In this document: one piece after another, positions 8,560 through 16,988 of the stretch
Numbering within the stretch: the first letter of the stretch is position 1
Layout of the letters: each line of letters begins with the position of its first letter
Origin: Blastococcus tunisiensis
GTDB lineage: Bacteria > Actinomycetota > Actinomycetes > Mycobacteriales > Geodermatophilaceae
Reading direction: 5' to 3'
Assembly (NCBI RefSeq): GCF_900112815.1
Contig: NZ_FOND01000002.1
Span: forward strand, 1 to 64,000
Length of the DNA stretch: 64,000 nucleotides
Notes under the pieces: model-generated
Told to the model about the DNA's origin: nothing
What the model saw: the letters and a program-made list of their open reading frames with translations, nothing else
Databases searched by the model: none
Made by a program: the position numbers and the translations under genes

Positions 8560-9885
8560 GTGAGCTCGGCCCCTCCCGCCGCGGCCACGAGCGTCCCGCC
8601 GCCGTCCGATCCCGCCGTACGCCTGCCGCCGAAGCCGCGCAACGGCCGGGTGGCCGCCTGGACGCTGCTGGACCAGGGGCTGGCGAGCCTGGCCACGTTC
8701 GGACTCACGATCGCGGTCGCCCGCGCGGTCGATCCGCGGGTGGGCGGGATCTTCACCTACGTCTTCGTGATCTTCCAGCTCAGCCAGGGACTGGCGAAGG
8801 CGGTCGGGACCGATCCGCTGCTGATCCGCTTCAGCGCCGTCGACGCCGTGGCCCGAGCCCGGGCCACGGCGCAGGCGGCGGCCACCAGCGCGAACCTGGG
8901 CATGCTCGTCGGGGTGGTCTCCCTGGCGGTGGGGCTGGTGCTGGGCGACCAGCTGGGTCTGGCGCTGATCCTGCTGCTCGCCGTACTCCCCGGCCAGCTG
9001 CTGCAGGACGCGTGGCGCAGCGCGGCGTTCGCCGCCGCGCAGCCGCACAAGGCGGCCGCCAACGACGCCCTGCGGGTGGTCACGCTGGCCGGCGCCATCG
9101 GCGTCTGCATCGCCTCGGGCACCCAGCAGCTGGGCTGGTACCTCGCGGCCTGGGCGACCGGCGCGTGGGTGGGGGCGCTCCTCGGGATGGTCCAGTTCGG
9201 GCGTCCGGCCGGGCCGCGAGGCAGTTTCGGCTGGTTGCGCGGCCACCTGGGGCTGAACCTGCGGCTCGGCGCCGGATACGTGATCAACATGGGGGCGGTC
9301 GCCCTGACCACCTCCCTCCTCGTGGCGCTGCTGGGCTTCGCGGCGACCGGAGGGCTGCGGTTCGCGCAGACGCTGCTCGGCCCGATGCAGGTGCTGTTCA
9401 GCGCCACGACGGCCTTCATGCTCCCGCTGCTGGCCCGCCGCTTGGCGGCGCAGGGGCCCGGAGCCCTCCGCCGGCCGGCCGTCGTCATGAGCGCGCTCGC
9501 CACCACGGCGGCGGGCGTCGTCGTCGCCACGCTGCTGCTCCTCCCGGAAGAGGCCGGTCAGGAGCTCCTGGGCCGCTCGTGGGCGGCCGCCCGCGAGGTG
9601 CTGCCGGCGGTCGGCGCCGTGACCTGCCTGATGGCGGTCTCGTTGGGCGCCTCGGTCGCCCTCCTCGCCCTCGGGCGTGCCGACTCGCTGCTGCGGGTCA
9701 CCCTGGTGCAGGCGCCGCTGCTGCTCGGTTGCGGGGTGGTCGGCGCCCTGTGGCTGGGGATCGAGGGTGCCGCCTGGGGGCTGGCGGTCGCACAGGTCGT
9801 GGGGGCGTGCGTCGTCTGGGCGTACGCCTGGCGGGGCGCACGCAAGAGTCCTGGCAAGGCGCCGCACGAAGTTGACGCTGAGTGA
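8560..9885 (+). CDS. Wzx-like polysaccharide flippase
   Basis: 441-residue integral membrane protein with about 12 hydrophobic segments and a short Pro-rich N-terminus. The opening segment WTLLDQGLASLATFGLTIAV, the GLRFAQTLLGPMQ region and the overall layout match the MOP-superfamily polysaccharide transporters that flip undecaprenyl-linked repeat units across the membrane. GTG start at 8560 sits 39 bases after the chain-length stop, preceded by GAGGCGAGGTG. It would work between the glycosyltransferases and the Wzy-like polymerase at 12698-14119. Substrate cannot be predicted. Confidence 0.8.
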   Translation: MSSAPPAAATSVPPPSDPAVRLPPKPRNGRVAAWTLLDQGLASLATFGLTIAVARAVDPRVGGIFTYVFVIFQLSQGLAKAVGTDPLLIRFSAVDAVARARATAQAAATSANLGMLVGVVSLAVGLVLGDQLGLALILLLAVLPGQLLQDAWRSAAFAAAQPHKAAANDALRVVTLAGAIGVCIASGTQQLGWYLAAWATGAWVGALLGMVQFGRPAGPRGSFGWLRGHLGLNLRLGAGYVINMGAVALTTSLLVALLGFAATGGLRFAQTLLGPMQVLFSATTAFMLPLLARRLAAQGPGALRRPAVVMSALATTAAGVVVATLLLLPEEAGQELLGRSWAAAREVLPAVGAVTCLMAVSLGASVALLALGRADSLLRVTLVQAPLLLGCGVVGALWLGIEGAAWGLAVAQVVGACVVWAYAWRGARKSPGKAPHEVDAE

Positions 9886-10000
9886 CCAAGCCGGAACGGT
9901 TGGCACCCGGCGCCCCGCTGCAGTTCCCCGCCTACCCAGCGCAACCTAGCGCCCGGGCGCGCAACCCCCGCCGGAACGGAAAGGTCCACTATGGTCACCG

Positions 10001-10028
10001 CCGGTGACGGAATGCGTTCCGTCACCGG
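10001..10028. promoter_or_regulatory. Perfect 12-bp inverted repeat upstream of the initiating transferase
   Basis: CCGGTGACGGAA (10001-10012) and TTCCGTCACCGG (10017-10028) flank a 4-base loop. A third half-site, GTCACCG, lies at 9994-10000, so GTCAC elements face each other twice. The site is 51 bases before the ATG of the sugar transferase. It could be an operator or an RNA hairpin in the leader. Confidence 0.55.
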
Positions 10029-10078
10029 TGCATTGCCGCCTAGGTGACAACCACGCACAGGGGAAGGAGGGCGAGTCG

Positions 10079-11551
10079 ATGAGCGACGCCGCTACGACGA
10101 ACCTCGCGCTCGCCGAAGAGGGCCTCGATCCTGTCCGTCCGCCGCAGATCGACAGTCCACACCTCACCCTGTGGAACCGGATCAGCCAGTTCGGTGTCGC
10201 GCCGATGCTCGTCTTCCTGGACGGCCTCGCCGTCGTGCTGGGCATCGTGCTCGTCGACCTCGTCGGACGCGGCATCGGCGCCGACGTCCCGCTCAAGAAG
10301 ACGGCCGCGTTCGGCGTCGTCCTGCTGGCGCTGTTCTGGCTCGCCGGCCTCTACCGCTCCCGGCTGTCGCTGTCGGTCCTCGACGACCTCCCGGTGATCG
10401 CCGGTCGGTGGCTGGCCGCCGTCGCGGTCGCCGTCCTGGGCCAGATCGTGTGGTCGAATGCGATCTGGCAGAACTACATCATCCACTGGCGGTTCATGTG
10501 GGGTGCCGTCGCCATCGGTGTCGGCGCGGTGCTGGTGCGCGCCCTCGGGTACGCCGTCGTCCGCCGGCTGCGCTCCGAGCGCTTGGTGACCCACCGGACG
10601 CTGATCCTCGGCGCCGGGCAGGTGGGCAACCAGGTCGCGGACATCTTGACCGCGCACCCGGAGTTCGGATTGCACCCGGTCGGCTTCCTGGACGCCGACC
10701 CGTGGCTGCGCGAGTCGACGTCGGGCCTGCCCGTGCTCGGCGGTCCGGAGTCGCTGTCCACGCTGTTGCTGCAGGGGAAGATCCGCAACGTCGTCGTGGC
10801 CTTCTCCTCGGTGAAGGAAGCCCAGATGGTGGGCCTCATCCGCACCTGTGACCGGCACGAGTGCGAGCTGTTCGTCGTCCCCCGCCTCTACGAGCTGCAC
10901 CAGGTGGACGGCGACATGGACACCGCCTGGGGTATGCCCCTCGTGCGGTTGCGCCGGGCGCCCTACCGGAGCCCCGCGTGGCGGGTGAAGCGGCTGATCG
11001 ACGTGCTGTTCTCCGGTGGTGCGCTGCTGTTTCTGGCGCCGCTGATGGCGCTGCTGGCGCTCGCGGTCCGCCTGGACGGTGGCCCAGGGATCATCTTCCG
11101 GCAGGAGCGGGTCGGTGTGGACGGGCGCACCTTCCAGGTGCTGAAGTTCCGGTCCCTGCGCCCGGTGGACGAGGGGGAGTCGGCCACCAACTGGAACATC
11201 GCCCACGACGATCGGCTGAGCACGTTCGGCCGGCTCCTGCGCAAGTCCTCCCTGGACGAGCTGCCCCAACTGTTCAACATCCTGCGCGGCGACATGAGCC
11301 TGGTCGGACCGCGACCGGAGCGGCCACACTTCGTCCACCAGTTCCGCAGCACCTACCCCAGCTACGAGGCGCGGCACCGGGTGCCGTCGGGGCTGACCGG
11401 CTGGGCCCAGGTGCACGGACTGCGCGGGGACACCTCCATCGCCGACCGCGCGCGATTCGACAACTACTACATCGAGAACTGGTCGCTCTGGCTGGACCTC
11501 AAGATCATTCTGCGGACGGTCAGTTCCGTCATCCGGGGGGCCGGAGGCTGA
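10079..11551 (+). CDS. Polyprenyl sugar-1-phosphate transferase (WcaJ/CpsE type)
   Basis: 490 residues from the ATG at 10079 with AAGGAGGG just upstream. Four N-terminal membrane helices (about 35-140) and a CoA-binding-like Rossmann segment (LILGAGQVGNQVADIL, about 180) precede the catalytic bacterial sugar transferase domain: a membrane re-entrant helix (about 310-330), FRQERVGVDGRTFQVLKFRS, LRKSSLDELPQLFNILRGDM, SLVGPRPERP and the C-terminal YYIENWSLWLDLKII. This family transfers hexose-1-phosphate (often glucose or galactose) to undecaprenyl phosphate and so starts each repeat unit. All key motifs are intact. Confidence 0.93.
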   Translation: MSDAATTNLALAEEGLDPVRPPQIDSPHLTLWNRISQFGVAPMLVFLDGLAVVLGIVLVDLVGRGIGADVPLKKTAAFGVVLLALFWLAGLYRSRLSLSVLDDLPVIAGRWLAAVAVAVLGQIVWSNAIWQNYIIHWRFMWGAVAIGVGAVLVRALGYAVVRRLRSERLVTHRTLILGAGQVGNQVADILTAHPEFGLHPVGFLDADPWLRESTSGLPVLGGPESLSTLLLQGKIRNVVVAFSSVKEAQMVGLIRTCDRHECELFVVPRLYELHQVDGDMDTAWGMPLVRLRRAPYRSPAWRVKRLIDVLFSGGALLFLAPLMALLALAVRLDGGPGIIFRQERVGVDGRTFQVLKFRSLRPVDEGESATNWNIAHDDRLSTFGRLLRKSSLDELPQLFNILRGDMSLVGPRPERPHFVHQFRSTYPSYEARHRVPSGLTGWAQVHGLRGDTSIADRARFDNYYIENWSLWLDLKIILRTVSSVIRGAGG

Positions 11552-11677
11552 TCATCTCCACGAGTGGCGCGGACCTGGGACCATGGAACGCATGATGCCC
11601 CTGTCCGACGTGCGTTGTTGCTGCCCGGCCCCGTGCCCGACCGCCCACGCGACCCCGCGCCGGTCAGGAGACTCCCG

Positions 11678-12739
11678 GTGACCCACCCGTCAGGTGTCGT
11701 GCCCGAGGGCGAGGTCCGGGAGGACGACGCCGTCACCGATCCCTCGCACCAGCCGCCGGCAGGGACGGGTGCCCGGCGCCGGAACGTGATCGTGCTGCTG
11801 GTCCTCGTCCTGCTGGGGCTGGTCGCCGTCGTGACGGCCCTGGTCGTCGGTGGGGACGAAGAGACGACGCCGGGGACGGACGCCCGCGAGTCCGCGCCGT
11901 CATCTCAGCCGGCCGAGACGCCACCGGGGGCCCTCGATCCGGCTGCCCAGCAGACCTGGCGGACGGCGTTCGACAACGGGGACCTCGCAGCCCTGCGCAC
12001 CTGGTTCGACGCGAACACCGGCCCGACGGTCCCGATCTCCGGCGAGGTCCCGGGCCGCGAGGTGCGCAGCCAGGCCGACGCCGACAGTCTCGCCGGGCAC
12101 GTCGTCACCTCGCGCATCACCGTGGACTGCGACTGCGTGCTGCGGGACTTCGTCCTCGTCGGAGCCGACCTGTGGATCGACGGCGGAGAGGTCCGGGTGC
12201 AGGACGCCGTCCTCGACGGGCAGAACACCGTCGACCTGACGGGGGCCGTGAACGTGCGCGGGGGCGCCGACGTGACCTTCTCGCGCACCGAGATCGTCCG
12301 GCACCACGACGGGATCCGCGCCTACGGCGAGAGCCTGACGGCGGAGTACGTGTACATCCACCAGGTCGCCGGCCCCAATCCCGAGCGGCACCACCAGGAC
12401 GGGATCCAGACGATCGCGGGCGTCAGCATCGTCGAGCGGTCCTTCATCGACATGGCCGGGGCCAACACGTCGGCGATGCTGGTCAAGCCCGACGGTGGCC
12501 CGATCCCGCTCGCGCGGGTGAACGACACCCTGCTCATGGGCGGCCAGCACACGATCAGCGTGCACGACGGCCCGCGGGGGGCCCCGCAGCTCGTGGAGTT
12601 CGAGGGGATCCTGGTCGCGCCCGGTTACGGGCGGGCGCTCGCCTCGATCTGGGACTTCTCCGGCGAGATCAGTGCCGAACCGGCCCGCGTGGCCGGCTCA
12701 GGTGCGACCGTGGAGCTGGTCGACGGCGCCAGGCTCTGA
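11678..12739 (+). CDS. Membrane-anchored beta-helix protein (copy 2)
   Basis: 353 residues from the GTG at 11678, preferred over an upstream in-frame ATG because CAGGAG is 7 bases ahead. A cytoplasmic N-terminus with GARRR is followed by a single hydrophobic helix (about 33-55), an acidic/Ser linker and the same beta-helix domain as the protein at 5375-6616: WFDANTGPTVPISG, RSQADADSLAGHVVTS, HHDGIRAYGES, RHHQDGIQTIAG, ANTSAMLVKPDG, VHDGPRGAP and LVDGARL can be matched piece by piece. Anchored rather than freely secreted, so the two copies may work at different places. Convergent with the polymerase gene, with 42-bp 3' overlap. Confidence 0.7.
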   Translation: MTHPSGVVPEGEVREDDAVTDPSHQPPAGTGARRRNVIVLLVLVLLGLVAVVTALVVGGDEETTPGTDARESAPSSQPAETPPGALDPAAQQTWRTAFDNGDLAALRTWFDANTGPTVPISGEVPGREVRSQADADSLAGHVVTSRITVDCDCVLRDFVLVGADLWIDGGEVRVQDAVLDGQNTVDLTGAVNVRGGADVTFSRTEIVRHHDGIRAYGESLTAEYVYIHQVAGPNPERHHQDGIQTIAGVSIVERSFIDMAGANTSAMLVKPDGGPIPLARVNDTLLMGGQHTISVHDGPRGAPQLVEFEGILVAPGYGRALASIWDFSGEISAEPARVAGSGATVELVDGARL

Positions 12740-14119
12740 GCCGCCGGCCAGGCCCGCGGGCGGTCGCCTGCGGACGGCGTCGCGGAGCCCGGCCCCGGAC
12801 CGGCCGGGCGCGGGGCGCTGTCCGGCCCACACCACGGCCAGGATCCAGACGAGGAAGCTCGTGTTCGGCTGGAGCAGGGCCCCGGACAGCAGGAACGTCA
12901 TGACGACGAGGCTGCCGGGCACGATCCGCCACGCGCCCCGCTCCAGCACGGCCACGAGGATGAACAGGACGAACACGCCGCCGGCGATGAGCCCGTACTC
13001 GAACAGGAGCTTGGGCACGATCGTGTAAACAACGGCCTGGCCCAATTCCTCCCCCCTCCCGCCGGACGCGAGCAACCGCTCCACCGATCCGGTGCCGGCG
13101 CCGAGCAGATAGCGCAGCGGAGCGTCCTGCAGCCCCTGGGCGACCTCCTGGTACGGCTGCACGAAGCGCAGGTAGCCGCTGCTGCCGACCTGGCCCGGCT
13201 CGTCGACGCGGGAGAGCAGCAGTGGCGCCACCGGGCTGAGGAGGACACCGACGGTCAGCGCGCCGAGGGCCACGATGTGCCGCGGCCGGACCAGGTGGGA
13301 CGCGCGGAACAGCACGAGCAGCCCGCCGGCGAGCAGCAGCAGGATGCCGGTGCCCGAGACCGCCGAGAAGACCCCGCACAGCAGCAGGACGATCTGCCAG
13401 GCCGGTGCGCGGAGGACCACCGCCACGATCGCCGCCAGCGCCGCGAACTGGGACAGGTAGGAGGGCTCGAGGAATACGAACGCGTTGGCCTTGTGGATCG
13501 CCGAGCCGAAGACCAGGGGGACGTTCGTGTTGTAGGTGCCCGCGATGAAGTTCGGGGGGACGAACTCGCCGATGTAGTCCTGGTACTGCCACAGGCCGCT
13601 GAACTGCAACGTCAGCTGAGCGACACCGATCCCGGCCAGCACCAGCATGGCCCGCACGAAGCACCGGCCGACGTGGACCAGTGCGTCCCCGTGGCCCGGC
13701 GCGGCGCGCAGCACCCAGGCGAGGTAGACGGCGCAGAGCATCCCCAGCGACGTGACGGAGAGAGGAGTGGCTCCGCGCATCGCCGCGAGGACGGTCGCGG
13801 CGGTGCACAGTCCGAGGGCGATAACGAACAACTCCAGCCGGAGCCGGTCGATCACCAGGCGCCCGGCCACGAGGAGCAGCGCCACACCCACGTAGGCCAC
13901 GGGCAGGACCAGCGGGATCGGCGTGGAACCGAGCGGCACGACGAACCGCTGGAGCACCAGGAGCAGTACGAGCAGGACCATCAGGCCCTGTCCCCGCCAG
14001 CGCGCGTCACCGGACGGGACGTCGGTCGCCACGGGGTCGGTGTGCGTGGCCGCCCCGCGGGCAGCAGGGGCGACGGAGGATCCGCCGGACGGCAGGGGCG
14101 CGTCGGACGTGCTGCTCAC
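12698..14119 (-). CDS. O-antigen polymerase/ligase-like membrane protein (Wzy-like)
   Basis: 473 residues with about 11 hydrophobic segments and a larger extracytoplasmic loop (about 280-350, YLRFVQPYQEVAQGLQDAPL...LGAGTGSVERLL). This layout is that of the Wzy/WaaL superfamily, in which Wzy joins flipped repeat units. GTG at 14119 has AAGGAGAG upstream. The last 42 bases overlap the end of the convergent beta-helix gene. Sequence in this family is poorly conserved, so the call rests on topology, the long loop and its place beside the sugar transferase and flippase. The Arg-rich last 60 residues are cytoplasmic. Confidence 0.72.
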   Translation of the reverse strand: MSSTSDAPLPSGGSSVAPAARGAATHTDPVATDVPSGDARWRGQGLMVLLVLLLVLQRFVVPLGSTPIPLVLPVAYVGVALLLVAGRLVIDRLRLELFVIALGLCTAATVLAAMRGATPLSVTSLGMLCAVYLAWVLRAAPGHGDALVHVGRCFVRAMLVLAGIGVAQLTLQFSGLWQYQDYIGEFVPPNFIAGTYNTNVPLVFGSAIHKANAFVFLEPSYLSQFAALAAIVAVVLRAPAWQIVLLLCGVFSAVSGTGILLLLAGGLLVLFRASHLVRPRHIVALGALTVGVLLSPVAPLLLSRVDEPGQVGSSGYLRFVQPYQEVAQGLQDAPLRYLLGAGTGSVERLLASGGRGEELGQAVVYTIVPKLLFEYGLIAGGVFVLFILVAVLERGAWRIVPGSLVVMTFLLSGALLQPNTSFLVWILAVVWAGQRPAPGRSGAGLRDAVRRRPPAGLAGGSEPGAVDQLHGRT

Positions 14120-14171
14120 CAGGTCTCTCCTTGCGCTCGGCGGGTCACACGTACGGGTTCGTAGCCCCGAG

Positions 14172-14200
14172 TTGCGCCGGTGGGTGTGCCAAGATAGTTC
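14172..14200 (+). promoter_or_regulatory. Candidate promoter for chain-length gene copy 3
   Basis: TTGCGC (14172-14177) and TAGTTC (14195-14200) with a 17-base spacer, about 24 bases before the GTG at 14224. The -35 is identical to that at 6709 before copy 2. Confidence 0.4.
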
Positions 14201-14223
14201 CCCACTCGCCCGAGGGAGACCAT

Positions 14224-15690
14224 GTGCTCGACACCACGGACGACTGGCGCGCGAACGGGCGCCGGTCGGTAGTCGCGTCCGCCCTGTGGCGCAGCCGTTG
14301 GCTGATCGCGGCGACCATGGTGCTGGCCGGGCTCGGAGGGTATCTGATCAGCTCCCTGCTGTCACCGGTGTACACCGCACAGGCCCGGCTGGTGCTGGCC
14401 ACCACGCAGCCGTTCGACCCGCTGGCCCGGCCGCTGAACGGGGCACCCGACCGCTACGTGGCCAACCAGCTGGCAGTTCTCGAGTCCCGTCCCGTGCTGG
14501 AGCTGGCCCTGCAGGAGCTGGACGGGGACGACCGCATCTCGGTGGAGCAGCTGGCCGACGCGGTGACGGTGGCCGCTCCGGCGGACACCGACATCATCGA
14601 GGTCCGCGTGACCGGACCGGCTCCCGACGTGGCGGCCGCCCGGGCCATGGCCGTGGTCGACGGCTACCGGGCGTTCGTGCTGGAGCAGGTGCAGGACTCG
14701 GCCGACGCGGCCGCCGACGCCGTGGCCGCCAACCCGCAGACCGTTGCCGACATCCGCACACGGGCCGCGGTCTTCGGAGACGGCCTGGCCGTCGTGGAGG
14801 AGGCGGTCGTGCCGTCGTCGCCGACCTCGCCGCGGCCGGCCCGCGACGCGCTGCTCGCCGTGTGCCTGGCGGGCCTGGTCACGATGGCGATCGCCCTGGT
14901 CCGCCGGGACGACGCCGTCGAGCAGGAGGCCGCCGCCGTGGCCGACGGGACGGGCGTGCCGCTGCTGGGCACCGCCCCGCTGGCCTTCTCCCGCCGGCAC
15001 GGCTTCCGCCCCGGCGCCGCGCCGCTCGACCTGCCGGTGGTCGCCCTGGACTACGTGGTGGCGGGGCGGCCCGGTGCCGTCCTGGTGGCCGGGCTGGACC
15101 CTGCGACCGGAGCCGGCGCTCTGGTGCTCGGACTGGCCGAGGAGGCCGCGCGCAACCGTGGGGTCGTCGTCGTGGACGCGGACCCCGAGCGTGCGTTGCT
15201 GCGGGTGAGCGGGGCCTCGGAGCCGCGGTCGCTGGACGAGCCGCTCCCTGACGACGACCACCGCCGCCTCGTCGCGCCGGGGCGCCCGCCGCCGGGCGGC
15301 GGCGCGCGGGTCGACGTCGCCGTCCTGGGTGAGGGGTTCCTGCACCGGCAGGGTGCCGCCGAGGTCACCCGCCGCAACCTCGGGCTGCTCGTCGAGCACT
15401 ACGACCTGGTGCTCGTCCACGCGGCCCCGATCACCTCGGACGCACTCGCCTTCGCGCTGGTGCGCGAGGTGGGCGCCGTCGTCCTCGCGATCGGTGGGCG
15501 TGCCGGGTTGAGCACCGACGAGCTCGCGGCGGCGCAGGATCAGCTGGCGCTGGCCGGCCGGGAATGCGACGGCCTGCTGCTGGTCACCCGCCTGCGGGGC
15601 GGCCGCCGGCCGGCCGCGGCTCGACCGCCGGCGGCTCCGGCGTCGGGCCGGCCGACTGCGGTGCAGCAGCGGGTGCCGTCCCGGCGGTGA
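14224..15690 (+). CDS. Wzz-type chain-length protein with degenerate BY-kinase-like domain (copy 3)
   Basis: 488 residues from the GTG at 14224, with GAGGGAGA upstream. ALWRSRW precedes the first membrane helix; QARLVLATTQPFDPL, RYVANQLAVLESRPVLE and GYRAFVLEQVQDSAD parallel the other two copies, and RDALLAVCLAGLVTMAIALV is the second helix (about 205-225). In the cytoplasmic domain VLVAGLDPATGAGALV replaces the Walker A Lys-Ser/Thr, VVVVDADPE replaces the A' motif. The C-terminal tail is Arg/Pro/Ala-rich without Tyr. The last 107 bases overlap the convergent acetyltransferase. Function inferred as for copy 1. Confidence 0.76.
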   Translation: MLDTTDDWRANGRRSVVASALWRSRWLIAATMVLAGLGGYLISSLLSPVYTAQARLVLATTQPFDPLARPLNGAPDRYVANQLAVLESRPVLELALQELDGDDRISVEQLADAVTVAAPADTDIIEVRVTGPAPDVAAARAMAVVDGYRAFVLEQVQDSADAAADAVAANPQTVADIRTRAAVFGDGLAVVEEAVVPSSPTSPRPARDALLAVCLAGLVTMAIALVRRDDAVEQEAAAVADGTGVPLLGTAPLAFSRRHGFRPGAAPLDLPVVALDYVVAGRPGAVLVAGLDPATGAGALVLGLAEEAARNRGVVVVDADPERALLRVSGASEPRSLDEPLPDDDHRRLVAPGRPPPGGGARVDVAVLGEGFLHRQGAAEVTRRNLGLLVEHYDLVLVHAAPITSDALAFALVREVGAVVLAIGGRAGLSTDELAAAQDQLALAGRECDGLLLVTRLRGGRRPAAARPPAAPASGRPTAVQQRVPSRR

Positions 15691-16267
15691 CCCCTGTCGC
15701 CGCGTCCGGATCCGGCGATTCGGCGGGGCGCGGAGGGGCAGCGGGAAGGAGGCGCGCCGGGGGCACCATCGCGGTCGCTCCGGCCGGAACGTCCCGCAGC
15801 ACCAGCGCGTGCGCGCCGATCCGGGCCCCGTCGCCGATCGTGATCCGTCCCACGATCGTGGCGCCGGGGCCGATGTCCACGCCGTTGCCGAGGGTCGGCT
15901 GGTCGAACGTCGACCCGCCCAGCTGTCCCAGAGTGACGTGCTGGCGGATCAGGCAGTCGTCCCCGATGGTGGTGTGCCGCCCGAGGATCACGCCCACGTG
16001 GTGGGCGATGAGCACCCGCCGCCCGATCACCGTCGTCGGGTAGGCCTCGATGCCGTAGACGTTGCGTACGACCAGCAGGTTGATCGCGTGCAGCAGCAGA
16101 GCGGCGAGACGGGCGGGCACCCCGGAGCGCCCGGAGACGGCGACCTGCAGGCGGTGCACCACCAGGGCATGCAGCCCCGGGGCGGTGAGACGCCGGTTGT
16201 GGGTCACCCAGTCCTCGCGGATCAGCGCCCAGGGCGACACGGCCTCGGTGTCGGTCTCGTCGGTCAC
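15584..16267 (-). CDS. Hexapeptide-repeat acetyltransferase, serine acetyltransferase-like
   Basis: 227 residues from a GTG at 16267; GAGGAG seven bases upstream favours it over an ATG at 16297 that would overlap the SDR gene. An N-terminal helical part (WALIREDWVTHNRRL) resembles CysE/WcaB-type enzymes. The left-handed beta-helix runs about residues 85-165 with hexapeptide turns (IGRRVLIAHHVGVILG, IGDDCLIRQHVTLGQ, VDIGPGATIVGRITIG, ARIGAHALVLRDVPAG). It probably moves an acetyl or other acyl group to a sugar or small acceptor. The last 55 residues are Pro/Ala-rich and lie antisense to the end of chain-length copy 3. Last gene of the ACP operon. Confidence 0.8.
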   Translation of the reverse strand: MTDETDTEAVSPWALIREDWVTHNRRLTAPGLHALVVHRLQVAVSGRSGVPARLAALLLHAINLLVVRNVYGIEAYPTTVIGRRVLIAHHVGVILGRHTTIGDDCLIRQHVTLGQLGGSTFDQPTLGNGVDIGPGATIVGRITIGDGARIGAHALVLRDVPAGATAMVPPARLLPAAPPRPAESPDPDAATGVTAGTAPAAAPQSAGPTPEPPAVEPRPAGGRPAGG

Positions 16268-16277
16268 GGGCTTCTCC

Positions 16278-16988
16278 TCAGACACTGGATCCGGCATCGA
16301 CGGTCACGGTGCTCCCGGTGATCCCGGCCGCCTCGGGAGCGAGCAGGTTCGCCACGGCGGCCGCGACCTCATCGGTGGTGGCGAACCGGCCCAGCGGGCT
16401 GCGCCGGCGGACGCGCTCCATGTTGTCGGAGCCGAGCACGGAGGTCATGTCGGTCTCCAGGAAGCCGGGCGCCACGGCGTTGACGGTCACCCCGCGGGGC
16501 CCCAGGTCGCGGGACAGCGAGCGGGTGAAGCCCTCCAGCCCGGCCTTGGCGGCCGCGTAGACGGACAGGCCGCGGAAGCCCGTCCGGCCGACGATCGAGG
16601 AGACGTTGACGATGCGCCCGCGCCCGGCCGACAGCATCGGGCGGCAGAGGTACTTGGTGAGCAGGATCGGGGAGAGCAGATCGAGCTCGATGACGCTGCG
16701 GATCTGGCTGTTGTGCATCGTCGGCAGCAGCCCGTCGAGGCCGCTCGCGGCGTTGTTGACCAGCCCGTAGGGCCGTGGCTGCACCGCCAGCACCTGCTTG
16801 GCGACCGCCGGGAGGCCGTCGATGTCCTGCAGGTCGGCCCGGACGTGCGTGTAGGACCCGCCGATCTCGGACGGGTCCACCTCGCGCCGGGACAACCCCA
16901 CGACCGTGTAGCCGTCCTTGACCAGCCGTAGCGCGATCGCGCGCCCCAGACCGCCACTGGTCCCGGTCACCACCACGGCGTCGCTCAT
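16278..16988 (-). CDS. SDR-family oxidoreductase, FabG-like
   Basis: 236-residue short-chain dehydrogenase. Cofactor loop TGTSGGLG (residues 8-15), NNAAS, and catalytic Ser-Tyr-Lys (SSIVGR...SVYAAAKAG) are present, as is the GFLETDM segment after the active site. Its length and the PG-T motif resemble 3-oxoacyl-ACP reductases, which reduce an ACP-bound keto group with NADPH. It overlaps the ligase upstream by 4 bases and sits next to a carrier protein, which supports an ACP-linked substrate rather than general metabolism. Confidence 0.85.
   Translation of the reverse strand: MSDAVVVTGTSGGLGRAIALRLVKDGYTVVGLSRREVDPSEIGGSYTHVRADLQDIDGLPAVAKQVLAVQPRPYGLVNNAASGLDGLLPTMHNSQIRSVIELDLLSPILLTKYLCRPMLSAGRGRIVNVSSIVGRTGFRGLSVYAAAKAGLEGFTRSLSRDLGPRGVTVNAVAPGFLETDMTSVLGSDNMERVRRRSPLGRFATTDEVAAAVANLLAPEAAGITGSTVTVDAGSSV

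Noticed and set aside
7089-9875. 928-codon frame over chain-length copy 2 and the flippase
   Set aside because: Arg/Gly-rich composition typical of an out-of-frame shadow; both true genes read in other frames.
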